Positions 1-5,893 of a DNA stretch of 8,207 nucleotides are shown here, one piece after another (within the stretch, counting starts at the first letter, position 1; each line of letters begins with the position of its first letter). The stretch is from contig CAKSQZ010000035.1 of NCBI GenBank assembly GCA_934486895.1, positions 1 to 8,207 on the forward strand, read 5' to 3'. A program made the translations under genes and the position numbers. The notes beneath the pieces are model-generated. The model was not told the origin of the DNA and did not search any database. It saw only the letters and a list, made by a program, of their open reading frames with translations. This stretch comes from an uncultured Eubacteriales bacterium (lineage in GTDB: Bacteria > Bacillota > Clostridia > Oscillospirales > Acutalibacteraceae).

Positions 1-345
1 GAGCAGTTCGATGTATCCGATCAGCGTACACTTGACGATGTAGTTAAGTGGCTTATGGAAATGGGATATATCCCGTCTTTCTGCACAGCTTGCTATCGCG
101 AGGGAAGAACGGGCGACAGATTTATGTCGCTTTGCAAATCCCGTCAGATCCAAAATTGCTGTCATCCGAACGCGCTTATGACGCTCAAGGAATTTTTGAT
201 AGACTATGCATCTGAGGAAACAAGAGCGATAGGCGAGAAAATGATTGAAGCAGAGCTCAATAACATTCCGAAAGAAAAAGTCAGAGAGATCTGTAAAGAT
301 CATCTCGAAAAAATAGCGCAGGGAATACGCGATTTCAGATTTTAA
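1..345 (+). CDS. hydG: HydG, FeFe-hydrogenase H-cluster maturase (C-terminal fragment)
   Basis: This is the last 114 residues of a gene whose start lies outside the window. HydG is a radical-SAM enzyme that cleaves tyrosine and makes the CO and CN ligands of the FeFe-hydrogenase H-cluster, in the cytoplasm, together with HydE and HydF. The fragment shows the C-terminal auxiliary iron-sulfur cluster motif CX2CX22C: Cys28, Cys31 and Cys54 counted from the first codon, within CTACYREGRTGDRF and QNCCHPNALMTLKEF. These are highly characteristic of HydG and absent from ThiH, its nearest relative. The radical-SAM domain is upstream and not visible. The stop is TAA at 343-345, followed at once by a terminator, so hydG ends its transcription unit. 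Its presence implies a hydrogen-producing anaerobe. The family call is very secure from the motif. Confidence 0.95.
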   Translation, partial: EQFDVSDQRTLDDVVKWLMEMGYIPSFCTACYREGRTGDRFMSLCKSRQIQNCCHPNALMTLKEFLIDYASEETRAIGEKMIEAELNNIPKEKVREICKDHLEKIAQGIRDFRF

Positions 346-347
346 AT

Positions 348-387
348 AAAAAAAGAGAGCTTCTAAAGCTCTCTTTTTTTATTTTTT
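348..387 (+). terminator. Rho-independent terminator of hydG
   Basis: The stem GAGAGCTT (355-362) pairs with AAGCTCTC (366-373) around a tight loop. It is flanked by an A run on the left and a run of seven T, then ATTTTTT, on the right. It begins a few bases after the hydG stop codon. The A/T flanks would also let it work weakly on the minus strand. Confidence 0.9.
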
Positions 388-400
388 ATAAAGGAAAAAG

Positions 401-429
401 TTGACCAACACAATCCGGCGTGTTATACT
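401..429 (+). promoter_or_regulatory. Sigma-A promoter of the GH43 gene, with palindrome over the -10
   Basis: The -35 TTGACC (401-406) and -10 TATACT (424-429) are separated by 17 bases. A TG at 421-422, just upstream of the -10, resembles an extended -10 element. A short palindrome, TGTTA (421-425) and TAACA (431-435) with five bases between, straddles the -10. It is well placed to be an operator for a repressor, although a chance repeat in AT-rich DNA is possible. The predicted leader is about 50 bases. Confidence 0.8.
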
Positions 430-485
430 GTAACATAATTCGTAAATCTATATTTGCGAAAAACATATAATTGATGGAGAAGAAT

Positions 486-1565
486 ATGGAGAGTATTAAA
501 TCAGGTGAGTTTTGGTATGATAATAATGGCGAGTTGATTCAGGCGCATGCCGGTCAGATTTTCGAGGAAAACGGTATTTATTATTTATACGGCGAGGATA
601 AATCAAATATGACAGCTGACAAACCCGGGGAGCCGTATCATAAAGGTATTCATTTTTATTCGTCGATCGATTTTTACAATTGGAAAGATGAAGGCGTTGT
701 TGTTCCTGCTGTTGATGATATTAACGATCCTATGGATTATCGTAGGATTGTAGATCGTCCACACGTTATTAAAAATGAAAAAACAGGCAAATATGTTATG
801 TGGATAAAGATTTCAGGTTCTCCCGATAAAATCCGTGATTGGACAACACAAAGAGCCTATATTTTAACCTCTGATAAGTTGCTTGGACCATACACTCCGA
901 TAAAAGAACTTTTGCCAAACGGACAGAATATGGGAGACTTTGATTTTGTTAAAGATGATAAAACGGGAGATATGTATATATATTTCAGCCATATTGTAGG
1001 TTCACCGTCAAATGTTGCTTGTATGAAGCTCACCGAAGATTATCTCGGCGTTGAGAACGGTGCAAAATACTATTTTGATTATGATGCTCCGCCGGAAACC
1101 AGAGAGTCCCCTGCGTTTTTTAAGAGAAACGGTAAGATTTATCTTTCAACTTCAGGTTGTACGGGCTACCATCCTAATCCGTCATTGATTTCTGTAGCAA
1201 ATGAAGCGAATGGGCCATGGAAAGAGCTTGGGAATATCTGTGTCGGAGACGACACAAAGTCAACATTCCATTCGCAAATCTCGTGCGTGTTTAAACACCC
1301 ACAAAAAAAGGATCTGTATATAGCGATAGCCGACAGATGGCTGTCTGATTTGGATTTATCAAAGCTGGAATGGATCACTAACGGTTATCGTACATTGCAG
1401 GCAAAACAAAAAGTCGAAACCGATCTGACATGGGAACAAGTGTGGCAGTATTCAATGAGAAATATAAGCCTTGCGACTTATGTATGGCTTCCTTTTAAAT
1501 TTGATAAGAATGGGAAACCTTATCTTGAATGGCGAGACGAATGGACGCTTGAGGAATTTGAATAA
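486..1565 (+). CDS. GH43-type glycoside hydrolase, exo-beta-1,3-galactanase-like, cytoplasmic
   Basis: The protein has 359 residues if it starts at ATG 486. That codon has a well-spaced GGAGAAG at 476-482, whereas in-frame TTG 471 and ATG 474 have no Shine-Dalgarno sequence. It looks like a five-bladed beta-propeller hydrolase of family GH43, closest by eye to the galactan 1,3-beta-galactosidase group (subfamily 24-like). Numbered from TTG 471, the signs are QAHAGQIF with YYLYGED (24-43), RPHVIKNEKTGKYVMW (96-111), RESPAFFKRNGKIYLSTSGCTG (211-232; E212 is the likely acid) and FHSQISCVF (266-274; Q269). The usual GH43 base Asp near the N terminus appears absent, as I recall for this subfamily, where a Gln takes its role. 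There is no signal peptide, membrane segment or carbohydrate-binding module. It therefore probably trims imported galacto-oligosaccharides in the cytoplasm. It stands alone between its own promoter and terminator. The fold is secure; the exact substrate is inference. Confidence 0.8.
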   Translation: MESIKSGEFWYDNNGELIQAHAGQIFEENGIYYLYGEDKSNMTADKPGEPYHKGIHFYSSIDFYNWKDEGVVVPAVDDINDPMDYRRIVDRPHVIKNEKTGKYVMWIKISGSPDKIRDWTTQRAYILTSDKLLGPYTPIKELLPNGQNMGDFDFVKDDKTGDMYIYFSHIVGSPSNVACMKLTEDYLGVENGAKYYFDYDAPPETRESPAFFKRNGKIYLSTSGCTGYHPNPSLISVANEANGPWKELGNICVGDDTKSTFHSQISCVFKHPQKKDLYIAIADRWLSDLDLSKLEWITNGYRTLQAKQKVETDLTWEQVWQYSMRNISLATYVWLPFKFDKNGKPYLEWRDEWTLEEFE

Positions 1566-1645
1566 ATTTTCATTCTCCGATTCTTTGATGTGTATAACGC
1601 AGATTATACTTGGCATTAAACCACAACTGGAGATAGAGAAACAAC

Positions 1646-1679
1646 ATAAAAAGCTCTCGATTTAATCGAGAGCTTTTTT
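1646..1679. terminator. Bidirectional terminator between the GH43 gene and the tRNA operon
   Basis: The perfect 10-bp stem AAGCTCTCGA (1651-1660) and TCGAGAGCTT (1666-1675) has loop TTTAA. It is flanked by A residues on the left and a T run (to 1679) on the right, so it has a U tract in either direction. It ends the GH43 transcript on the plus strand, about 85 bases after its stop. On the minus strand it ends the tRNA transcript, almost touching the encoded CCA end of tRNA-Arg. The stretch 1566-1645 shows no gene or other signal. Confidence 0.9.
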
Positions 1680-1755
1680 GGCGCGCTGAAAGGGACTCGA
1701 ACCCCCGACCCTCTGCTTAGAAGGCAGATGCTCTATCCAGCTGAGCTATCAGCGC
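1679..1755 (-). tRNA. tRNA-Arg (anticodon UCU)
   Basis: Read on the minus strand this is a complete 77-base cloverleaf. The 7-bp acceptor stem is GCGCTGA with TCAGCGC, the D-arm is TAGCTCAGCTGGATAGAGCA, the anticodon stem TCTGC/GCAGA encloses loop CTTCTAA (anticodon TCT), and the T-arm contains GGTTCGAGTCC. The discriminator is G and the CCA end is encoded in the DNA (1681-1679). It decodes AGA/AGG arginine codons. It is the second gene after tRNA-Gly, and no separate promoter fits in the 38 bases between them. Confidence 0.97.
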
Positions 1756-1770
1756 ATTTTCAGAAAAAAT

Positions 1771-1791
1771 GCTCTTAACTGAATTAAGAGC
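1771..1791 (-). terminator. Terminator-like hairpin between tRNA-Gly and tRNA-Arg
   Basis: On the minus strand, directly after the CCA of tRNA-Gly, GCTCTTAA pairs with TTAAGAGC (8 bp, loop of five). It is followed by ATTTTTT (1770-1764). This has the shape of an intrinsic terminator, though the stem has only three G-C pairs. It could instead be a processing structure or a partial attenuator, because tRNA-Arg downstream has no promoter of its own. Confidence 0.6.
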
Positions 1792-1793
1792 GA

Positions 1794-1867
<74 letters not shown>

Positions 1868-1886
1868 AATTTTCGGTACGAAATAT

Positions 1887-1914
1887 ATTGTACCACATAA
1901 AACCGAAATGTCAA
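1887..1914 (-). promoter_or_regulatory. Promoter of the tRNA-Gly/tRNA-Arg unit
   Basis: On the minus strand, -35 TTGACA (1914-1909) and -10 TACAAT (1892-1887) are 16 bases apart. A TGG just before the -10 gives an extended -10. The start would fall near 1880, about a dozen bases before the mature tRNA-Gly. An inverted repeat, GGTAC (1875-1879) and GTACC (1890-1894), spans the -10 and start region; its meaning is unknown. The -35 lies 19 bases past the end of the PlsY-like gene, which has no terminator. Confidence 0.82.
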
Positions 1915-1932
1915 GCATTTTTTTGCTGCAAT

Positions 1933-2565
1933 TTAAATTTTTTGCTTTCCTGCATTTTCGTTTTTTCGATAATTGTGTTGAAAAAGAAAGCTGTGCTTTA
2001 AAATAACAACAGCACTCAAAAGAACACAGCCGACAGCAACAGCTGCAAGACCTCTCAGGCAGAGCAAAATCGCAGAGATAACGGCGAAAAGCGAAAATGT
2101 GAATATACTGCGTTTTCTTGTCGGATCAATCTTAAATACAGTAGATGTGATAATATAAATCCCTGCCAAAATAAGCACTGCGTAAGTGTGAGGAATGAGC
2201 GCTAACAAAACACCGAAAGACACCGCAATGCACTTTCCGCCGGTTTTTTTGCTGTATGGTGCAACAGCGTGTCCGAGAACGGGAGCGAGCATAACAAGCG
2301 CAAAAGAAATATCCTTTATGTTGTGTGTCAGGCAAACATAAAACACAGGCAAAAAGCCCTTCAGCATATCTAAAAGTAAGCAAAACAGACCCGCAGGAAT
2401 ACCACAGGATTTAAACACATTTGCGGCGCCGGGATTACCGTCATCGCTTGCTTTCGAAATGTCTGTTTTAAACAAAACGGCAGGCAGAATACTGCAAAAC
2501 ATTATTCCGCCTGATAAAAAACCTATCGCTGAGAGAAATCCCCAGTTTGTCAGCCATTTAATCAT
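1933..2565 (-). CDS. Divergent PlsY-family acyltransferase (glycerol-3-phosphate acyltransferase-like)
   Basis: This is a 210-residue integral membrane protein, the usual length for PlsY, with several hydrophobic spans (about 8-30, 54-78, 86-103, 113-140, 152-188). PlsY transfers the acyl group of acyl-phosphate to glycerol-3-phosphate, the first step of phospholipid synthesis in most Gram-positives. Family signs are GNPGAANVFKSCG (43-55), DMLKG (66-70), GHAVAP (98-103) and TGGKCIAVSFG (108-118). It is divergent: the first motif begins SDDGNP rather than the common GSGNxG, GGKG is GGKC, and the C-terminal His-Asn-Arg region is only loosely preserved (KHSFLFQHNYRKNE). It may be a paralogue with a changed acceptor rather than the main PlsY. 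Its ATG overlaps the glycosyltransferase stop by 8 bases and has only a weak ribosome site, so translation is probably coupled. Confidence 0.75.
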   Translation of the reverse strand: MIKWLTNWGFLSAIGFLSGGIMFCSILPAVLFKTDISKASDDGNPGAANVFKSCGIPAGLFCLLLDMLKGFLPVFYVCLTHNIKDISFALVMLAPVLGHAVAPYSKKTGGKCIAVSFGVLLALIPHTYAVLILAGIYIITSTVFKIDPTRKRSIFTFSLFAVISAILLCLRGLAAVAVGCVLLSAVVILKHSFLFQHNYRKNENAGKQKI

Positions 2566-3667
2566 GTTCTTTTATATATGTAACAATATCGCGCGCTGCA
2601 TTTGCATTTATCTGTGCTCGCTGATTATTACGCATCCTTTCGCATTTTTCGGGATCATTTATAAGGTGTAAGGCTTGTTCGGCGGCTTTTTTGGGTGAAA
2701 GCGCCTTTATCGACATTGCGTTTCTCTCAAAAAGATCCGCATTCTTGGTCTCGCAACCGGGAATAGGCATTGTGTGGATCAGCGGAACATTTGTAACAGC
2801 AGCTTCAGTACTTGATATTCCGCCGGGCTTTGTAAGCAAAACATCTGCTGATTTCATATAAAGAGCGACTTTATCTGTGAAACCGACAGTGCTAACATTA
2901 TCATTATCTTTAAAACACTCCTTCAGTGTTTTGTGCAGTCCTTCGTTTCTCCCGTAAAGAATATAAATATATGTGTCATTATCGGCGCCTGAAAGCAATC
3001 CTCTGCACAGTTCAACAGCATTTCCGCAGCCAAGTCCGCCTGTCATAACAACAAAGATCTTACCGCCGGGAAGCGACAGCATTTTTCTTGCTTCTTCTTT
3101 TGTGTGCGGAATGTTGAACGTCAAACTTACGGGAATACCGGTGTTGACCAGTCTGCTTTTATCCATGCCTTTTCTTGCACACTCTGCCGCGGTTTCCTTA
3201 TGCGGAACAAAAAATGCGTCAAGCTCACTTTCGTTGAAGAAAGGAATGCAGGTATAATCGGTAAGAACACCGTAACATTTAACCCTGAAATCTTTATATT
3301 TTCTGCGAATGTGAGTGAGTGCCTGCATAGCAAAAAGATGCGTTGCAACAACGGCGGTGTAATCGTTTTCGATTATGTAGTCGCGCAGTTTTTCAGCATA
3401 AAGCGTGTTGACAAAATAGACGGGAGAGCGAAGACCTGTTGCGTTATATGCACCGCCGACTTTGTAGATCGCGCCAAACACATGGGGAGCTCTCGTTACA
3501 ACCGATCTGTATGACCCCTCAGCAATCTTCGGTGGTTTCTTACCTCCGAAGCTGAGCACATCCGTAATAAGAGCCTCGTTGCCTGAATCGATGACAGCTT
3601 CATACACAGCTTTTGCGGCGCTGTTGTGGCCCTCGCCCATGCTACAGCTTAAAATCAAAACTTTCAT
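2558..3667 (-). CDS. MGDG-synthase/UgtP-like processive glycolipid glycosyltransferase
   Basis: The protein has 369 residues. The start chosen is ATG at 3667, with AGGGGG six bases upstream; an in-frame ATG at 3685 has no ribosome site and lies only a few bases from the predicted transcript start. It is a two-domain GT-B enzyme of family GT28. The N-terminal MGDG-synthase domain has the motif SMGEGHNSAAKAV (9-21). The C-terminal nucleotide-sugar domain has VMTGGLGCGN (207-216) and KPGGISSTEA (280-289). Relatives add galactose or glucose from UDP-sugar to diacylglycerol at the inner membrane face, making membrane glycolipid and the lipoteichoic-acid anchor. The sugar cannot be told from the sequence alone. 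It is first in a minus-strand pair with the PlsY-like gene, consistent with a lipid-synthesis unit. The family is secure; the acceptor is inferred from relatives. Confidence 0.87.
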   Translation of the reverse strand: MKVLILSCSMGEGHNSAAKAVYEAVIDSGNEALITDVLSFGGKKPPKIAEGSYRSVVTRAPHVFGAIYKVGGAYNATGLRSPVYFVNTLYAEKLRDYIIENDYTAVVATHLFAMQALTHIRRKYKDFRVKCYGVLTDYTCIPFFNESELDAFFVPHKETAAECARKGMDKSRLVNTGIPVSLTFNIPHTKEEARKMLSLPGGKIFVVMTGGLGCGNAVELCRGLLSGADNDTYIYILYGRNEGLHKTLKECFKDNDNVSTVGFTDKVALYMKSADVLLTKPGGISSTEAAVTNVPLIHTMPIPGCETKNADLFERNAMSIKALSPKKAAEQALHLINDPEKCERMRNNQRAQINANAARDIVTYIKEHD

Positions 3668-3678
3668 AACACTCCCCC

Positions 3679-3705
3679 TTGACATACCCTAAGATGTATT
3701 ATAAT
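3679..3705 (+). promoter_or_regulatory. Candidate promoter of the GH5 gene, overlapping the divergent one
   Basis: On the plus strand, TTGACA (3679-3684) and TATAAT (3700-3705) have a short 15-base spacer; TAATAT at 3702-3707 gives a 17-base spacer instead. It shares the TATTATAATA core with the minus-strand promoter, so the two may exclude one another. The start would lie near 3712, giving a leader of about 68 bases. Confidence 0.6.
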
Positions 3706-3726
3706 ATAAACTTACCTTGCGGTCAA
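3698..3726 (-). promoter_or_regulatory. Promoter of the glycosyltransferase/PlsY-like operon
   Basis: On the minus strand, -35 TTGACC (3726-3721) and a perfect -10 TATAAT (3703-3698) are 17 bases apart. The start would lie near 3691, giving a leader of about 24 bases that contains the AGGGGG ribosome site. Its -10 overlaps the candidate -10 of the divergent GH5 promoter. Confidence 0.85.
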
Positions 3727-3760
3727 TGGGCAAATAAACTCAAATGCTCAATGCAAGGTA
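3713..3760. repeat. 8-bp inverted repeat in the divergent promoter region
   Basis: TACCTTGC (3713-3720) and GCAAGGTA (3753-3760) are perfect inverted copies with 32 bases between. The left copy sits inside the spacer of the minus-strand promoter. In the GH5 transcript the pair could fold into a long-range stem ending just before the AGGAG ribosome site (3765-3769). It could be a pair of operator half-sites or a leader-RNA stem; the sequence does not decide between them. Confidence 0.6.
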
Positions 3761-3779
3761 GAACAGGAGTGATCATATT

Positions 3780-4697
3780 ATGAAAAGAGGAATCAATATC
3801 GGAGATCATTTTGAAGAAACCTATGATACAACGGTGCCTTTCAAAACTCCGATGCAGGAATGGTATTATGACAAAATACCAAAAAGCGGATTCGATCATG
3901 TTCGTTTGCCTGTCAGATGGTCTATCTGGACTGATGACGACAACGGCTATAAAATCAATCCGGTGTTTTTCGACGAAGTCGAGAAAACAGTTAAAAGACT
4001 TCTCGGTCTAGGTCTTGAAGTTGTTCTGAATGTTCATCATTTCAGAGAAGCGTCAGATGATCCCAAGGGCAATTTTAAAAAGCTCAAAGCTATCTGGGAA
4101 CAGGTTGCAAAACGCTTTTGCGACTATCCACAGAGTCTGGTCTTTGAGGTTATGAACGAGCCGACATGGCGTACAACGGCCGAGGATTGGAATGAGGTTC
4201 AGGATGCAATAGTCGGGGTTATTCGTGAAACTAACAAGACAAGAAGGATCATGCTCTGCGGGATAGATTATTCCGGAATATTTGCACTTGATCGTATGAT
4301 TCCGCCGAAAGACGATAATCTTATCGGCACATTCCATTATTATTTTCCTCTCGAATTTACTCATCAGGGTGCTCACTGGTCGCCTACTTATAAAGATCTC
4401 AGCGGAGTAAGTTGGAAGGGAACCGACGAGCAGATAAGCAATATCGAAAACGATATTAGAAATCATGCCGTTGCATGGGGAGAGAAATACGGCATTCCGA
4501 TGAATCTCGGCGAATTCGGAGTTTATGGCCTGAATGCTGAGATGGAAGATCGCGCAAGATGGACAAAGTGCGTCTGTGATACCTGCGAGAAATTCGGAAT
4601 ATCATGGAGCTATTGGGAGCTAGACCGCGGATTCGGCTGTTTTAAACCCGACGGTGAACCCGTTGTCCCGATTCTCAATGCGCTTACAGGAAGATGA
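3780..4697 (+). CDS. GH5 family glycoside hydrolase (cellulase-like), cytoplasmic
   Basis: The 305-residue protein forms a single (beta/alpha)8 GH5 domain. The chosen ATG has AGGAG ten bases upstream. The fold begins at once with MKRGINIGDHFE, so there is no signal peptide, linker, dockerin or binding module. Active-site signs are VRLPVRW (41-47, R42), NVHHF (84-88), MNEP (125-128; E127 acid/base), FHYYFPLEFTHQGAHW (185-200; H186 and Y188), LGEFG (243-247; E245 nucleophile) and SYWELD (277-282; W279). These agree with a retaining beta-glycosidase acting on beta-linked glucan or mannan oligosaccharides; the exact substrate is not readable. Without export it probably acts on imported oligosaccharides. 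It is transcribed divergently from the glycosyltransferase pair. No terminator separates it from galE, 87 bases on, so some readthrough is likely. Confidence 0.88.
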   Translation: MKRGINIGDHFEETYDTTVPFKTPMQEWYYDKIPKSGFDHVRLPVRWSIWTDDDNGYKINPVFFDEVEKTVKRLLGLGLEVVLNVHHFREASDDPKGNFKKLKAIWEQVAKRFCDYPQSLVFEVMNEPTWRTTAEDWNEVQDAIVGVIRETNKTRRIMLCGIDYSGIFALDRMIPPKDDNLIGTFHYYFPLEFTHQGAHWSPTYKDLSGVSWKGTDEQISNIENDIRNHAVAWGEKYGIPMNLGEFGVYGLNAEMEDRARWTKCVCDTCEKFGISWSYWELDRGFGCFKPDGEPVVPILNALTGR

Positions 4698-4722
4698 TTA
4701 AATTAAAGGCATGATATTTCTG

Positions 4723-4751
4723 TTGACTTTGCTTTAAAACAGAAGTATAAT
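4723..4751 (+). promoter_or_regulatory. Promoter of galE
   Basis: TTGACT (4723-4728) and a perfect TATAAT (4746-4751) are 17 bases apart. The start would lie near 4758, followed by a short leader with a strong GGAGGT ribosome site (4773-4778) six bases before the ATG. galE therefore has its own start even though no terminator follows the GH5 gene. Confidence 0.88.
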
Positions 4752-4784
4752 TATTTATGTAATGAAGAAAACGGAGGTATCATT

Positions 4785-5786
4785 ATGAATGTTCTTGTAA
4801 CCGGCGGTGCCGGATATATCGGCAGCCACACTTGTGTTGAGCTTTTGAATCAGGGCCATGATGTTATTATTTTTGATAATTTCTACAATTCATCCCCTGA
4901 TGTTATCGGAAAGATCGAAAAGATAACAGGAAAAAGCGTTAAGCTTGTTGTCGGAGATATGTGCGATATGCGCGCTGTCGATAATGTTTTTGCCGATAAC
5001 AAGATTGATTGCATTATTCATTTTGCAGGCCTTAAAGCTGTCGGTGAATCGGTTGCAAAGCCGGTATTCTATTATGATACTAATATCACAGGCACACTTA
5101 ATATCATAAAGGCAATGCAGAAATACGGTGTTAAAAAGTTTGTTTTCAGCTCGTCTGCCACGGTTTACGGTATGAACAATACTGCACCGTATAACGAGAC
5201 AATGCCCACTTCGGCGACCAACCCCTACGGCTGGACAAAGTTTATGATCGAGCAGATCCTCACCGACACCGCAAAGGCAAACGGTGATTGGCATGTTGCG
5301 CTTCTTCGCTATTTCAACCCGATCGGAAGTCACGAAAGCGGTCTTATCGGCGAGAAGCCGAACGGTATACCGAACAACCTTATGCCGTATATCACACAGG
5401 TCGCGGCAGGCAAGCTTGAATGCCTGAGCGTTTTCGGCAACGATTACGATACACCGGATGGAACAGGCGTTCGCGATTACATTCATGTATGCGATCTTGC
5501 TGTCGGCCATATCAAAGCACTTGATAAGCTCGATGATATTGACGGTGTTCGTGCTTTCAATCTCGGAACAGGCGTTGGCTATTCGGTACTTGATATTGTC
5601 AATGCTTTTGAAAAGGCAAACGGTATCAAGATCAACTATAAAATTGCGCCTCGCAGACCCGGCGATATTGCAACCTGCTTTGCAGATACTAAGCGTGCCG
5701 AAGAAGAGCTCGGCTTTAAAACAAAACTTTCGCTTGAACAGATGTGCAAGAGCTCATGGAACTTCGTTAAAAATCTTTATAAATAA
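4785..5786 (+). CDS. galE: UDP-glucose 4-epimerase GalE
   Basis: The 333-residue protein is full length for GalE, a cytoplasmic extended short-chain dehydrogenase that interconverts UDP-glucose and UDP-galactose using bound NAD. The N-terminal Rossmann motif is TGGAGYIGSH (6-15). The catalytic set is Ser in SSSATVYG (122-129, S124) and YGWTK (Y148, K152). Further GalE signs are HFAGLKAVGES (79-89), RYFNPIGSHESG (175-186), GTGVRDYIHVCDLA (226-239) and APRRPGDIATCFAD (288-301). It has its own promoter and terminator. It may channel galactose from the neighbouring galactanase-like enzyme into glycolysis, or supply UDP-galactose for surface polymers and glycolipids. Codon use is richer in preferred codons than in the flanking hydrolases, in keeping with higher expression. 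Some members also accept N-acetylated sugars, which cannot be excluded. Confidence 0.96.
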   Translation: MNVLVTGGAGYIGSHTCVELLNQGHDVIIFDNFYNSSPDVIGKIEKITGKSVKLVVGDMCDMRAVDNVFADNKIDCIIHFAGLKAVGESVAKPVFYYDTNITGTLNIIKAMQKYGVKKFVFSSSATVYGMNNTAPYNETMPTSATNPYGWTKFMIEQILTDTAKANGDWHVALLRYFNPIGSHESGLIGEKPNGIPNNLMPYITQVAAGKLECLSVFGNDYDTPDGTGVRDYIHVCDLAVGHIKALDKLDDIDGVRAFNLGTGVGYSVLDIVNAFEKANGIKINYKIAPRRPGDIATCFADTKRAEEELGFKTKLSLEQMCKSSWNFVKNLYK

Positions 5787-5798
5787 TTTTTATCTTAT

Positions 5799-5827
5799 AA
5801 AAAACGACGCACTGAGCGTCGTTTTTT
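5799..5827 (+). terminator. Rho-independent terminator of galE
   Basis: ACGACGC (5804-5810) pairs with GCGTCGT (5816-5822) around loop ACTGA, with an A run before and six T after. It lies shortly after the galE stop. The transporter gene's own signals begin just beyond it. Confidence 0.93.
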
Positions 5828-5851
5828 GTTCTTAATATGAATTTTTATAAA

Positions 5852-5857
5852 TATAAT
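5852..5857 (+). promoter_or_regulatory. Candidate -10 element for the phosphate transporter
   Basis: A perfect TATAAT lies between the galE terminator and the GGGAGG ribosome site at 5880-5885. The -35 is poor (TTCTTA at 5829-5834, 17-base spacer). If real, transcription starts near 5864, downstream of ATG 5837. That ATG would then not be in the mRNA, which supports the later start. Confidence 0.5.
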
Positions 5858-5893
5858 GTATTATCTATATATAGCGGTCGGGAGGCGCTCTGT

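Noticed and set aside
471..488. Earlier in-frame starts TTG 471 and ATG 474 for the GH43 gene
   Set aside because: Neither has a ribosome site upstream; GGAGAAG at 476-482 is ideally placed for ATG 486.
3104..3514. 136-codon plus-strand frame inside the glycosyltransferase gene
   Set aside because: It lies fully antisense to a well-supported GT28 enzyme and encodes nothing recognisable.
3668..3685. ATG at 3685 as the start of the glycosyltransferase
   Set aside because: It lies only a few bases from the predicted transcript start with no ribosome site; AGGGGG serves ATG 3667, where the conserved N terminus begins.
4890..5510. 206-codon open frame on the minus strand inside galE
   Set aside because: It is antisense to a clear full-length GalE, has no recognisable family features, and reflects the codon bias of galE.
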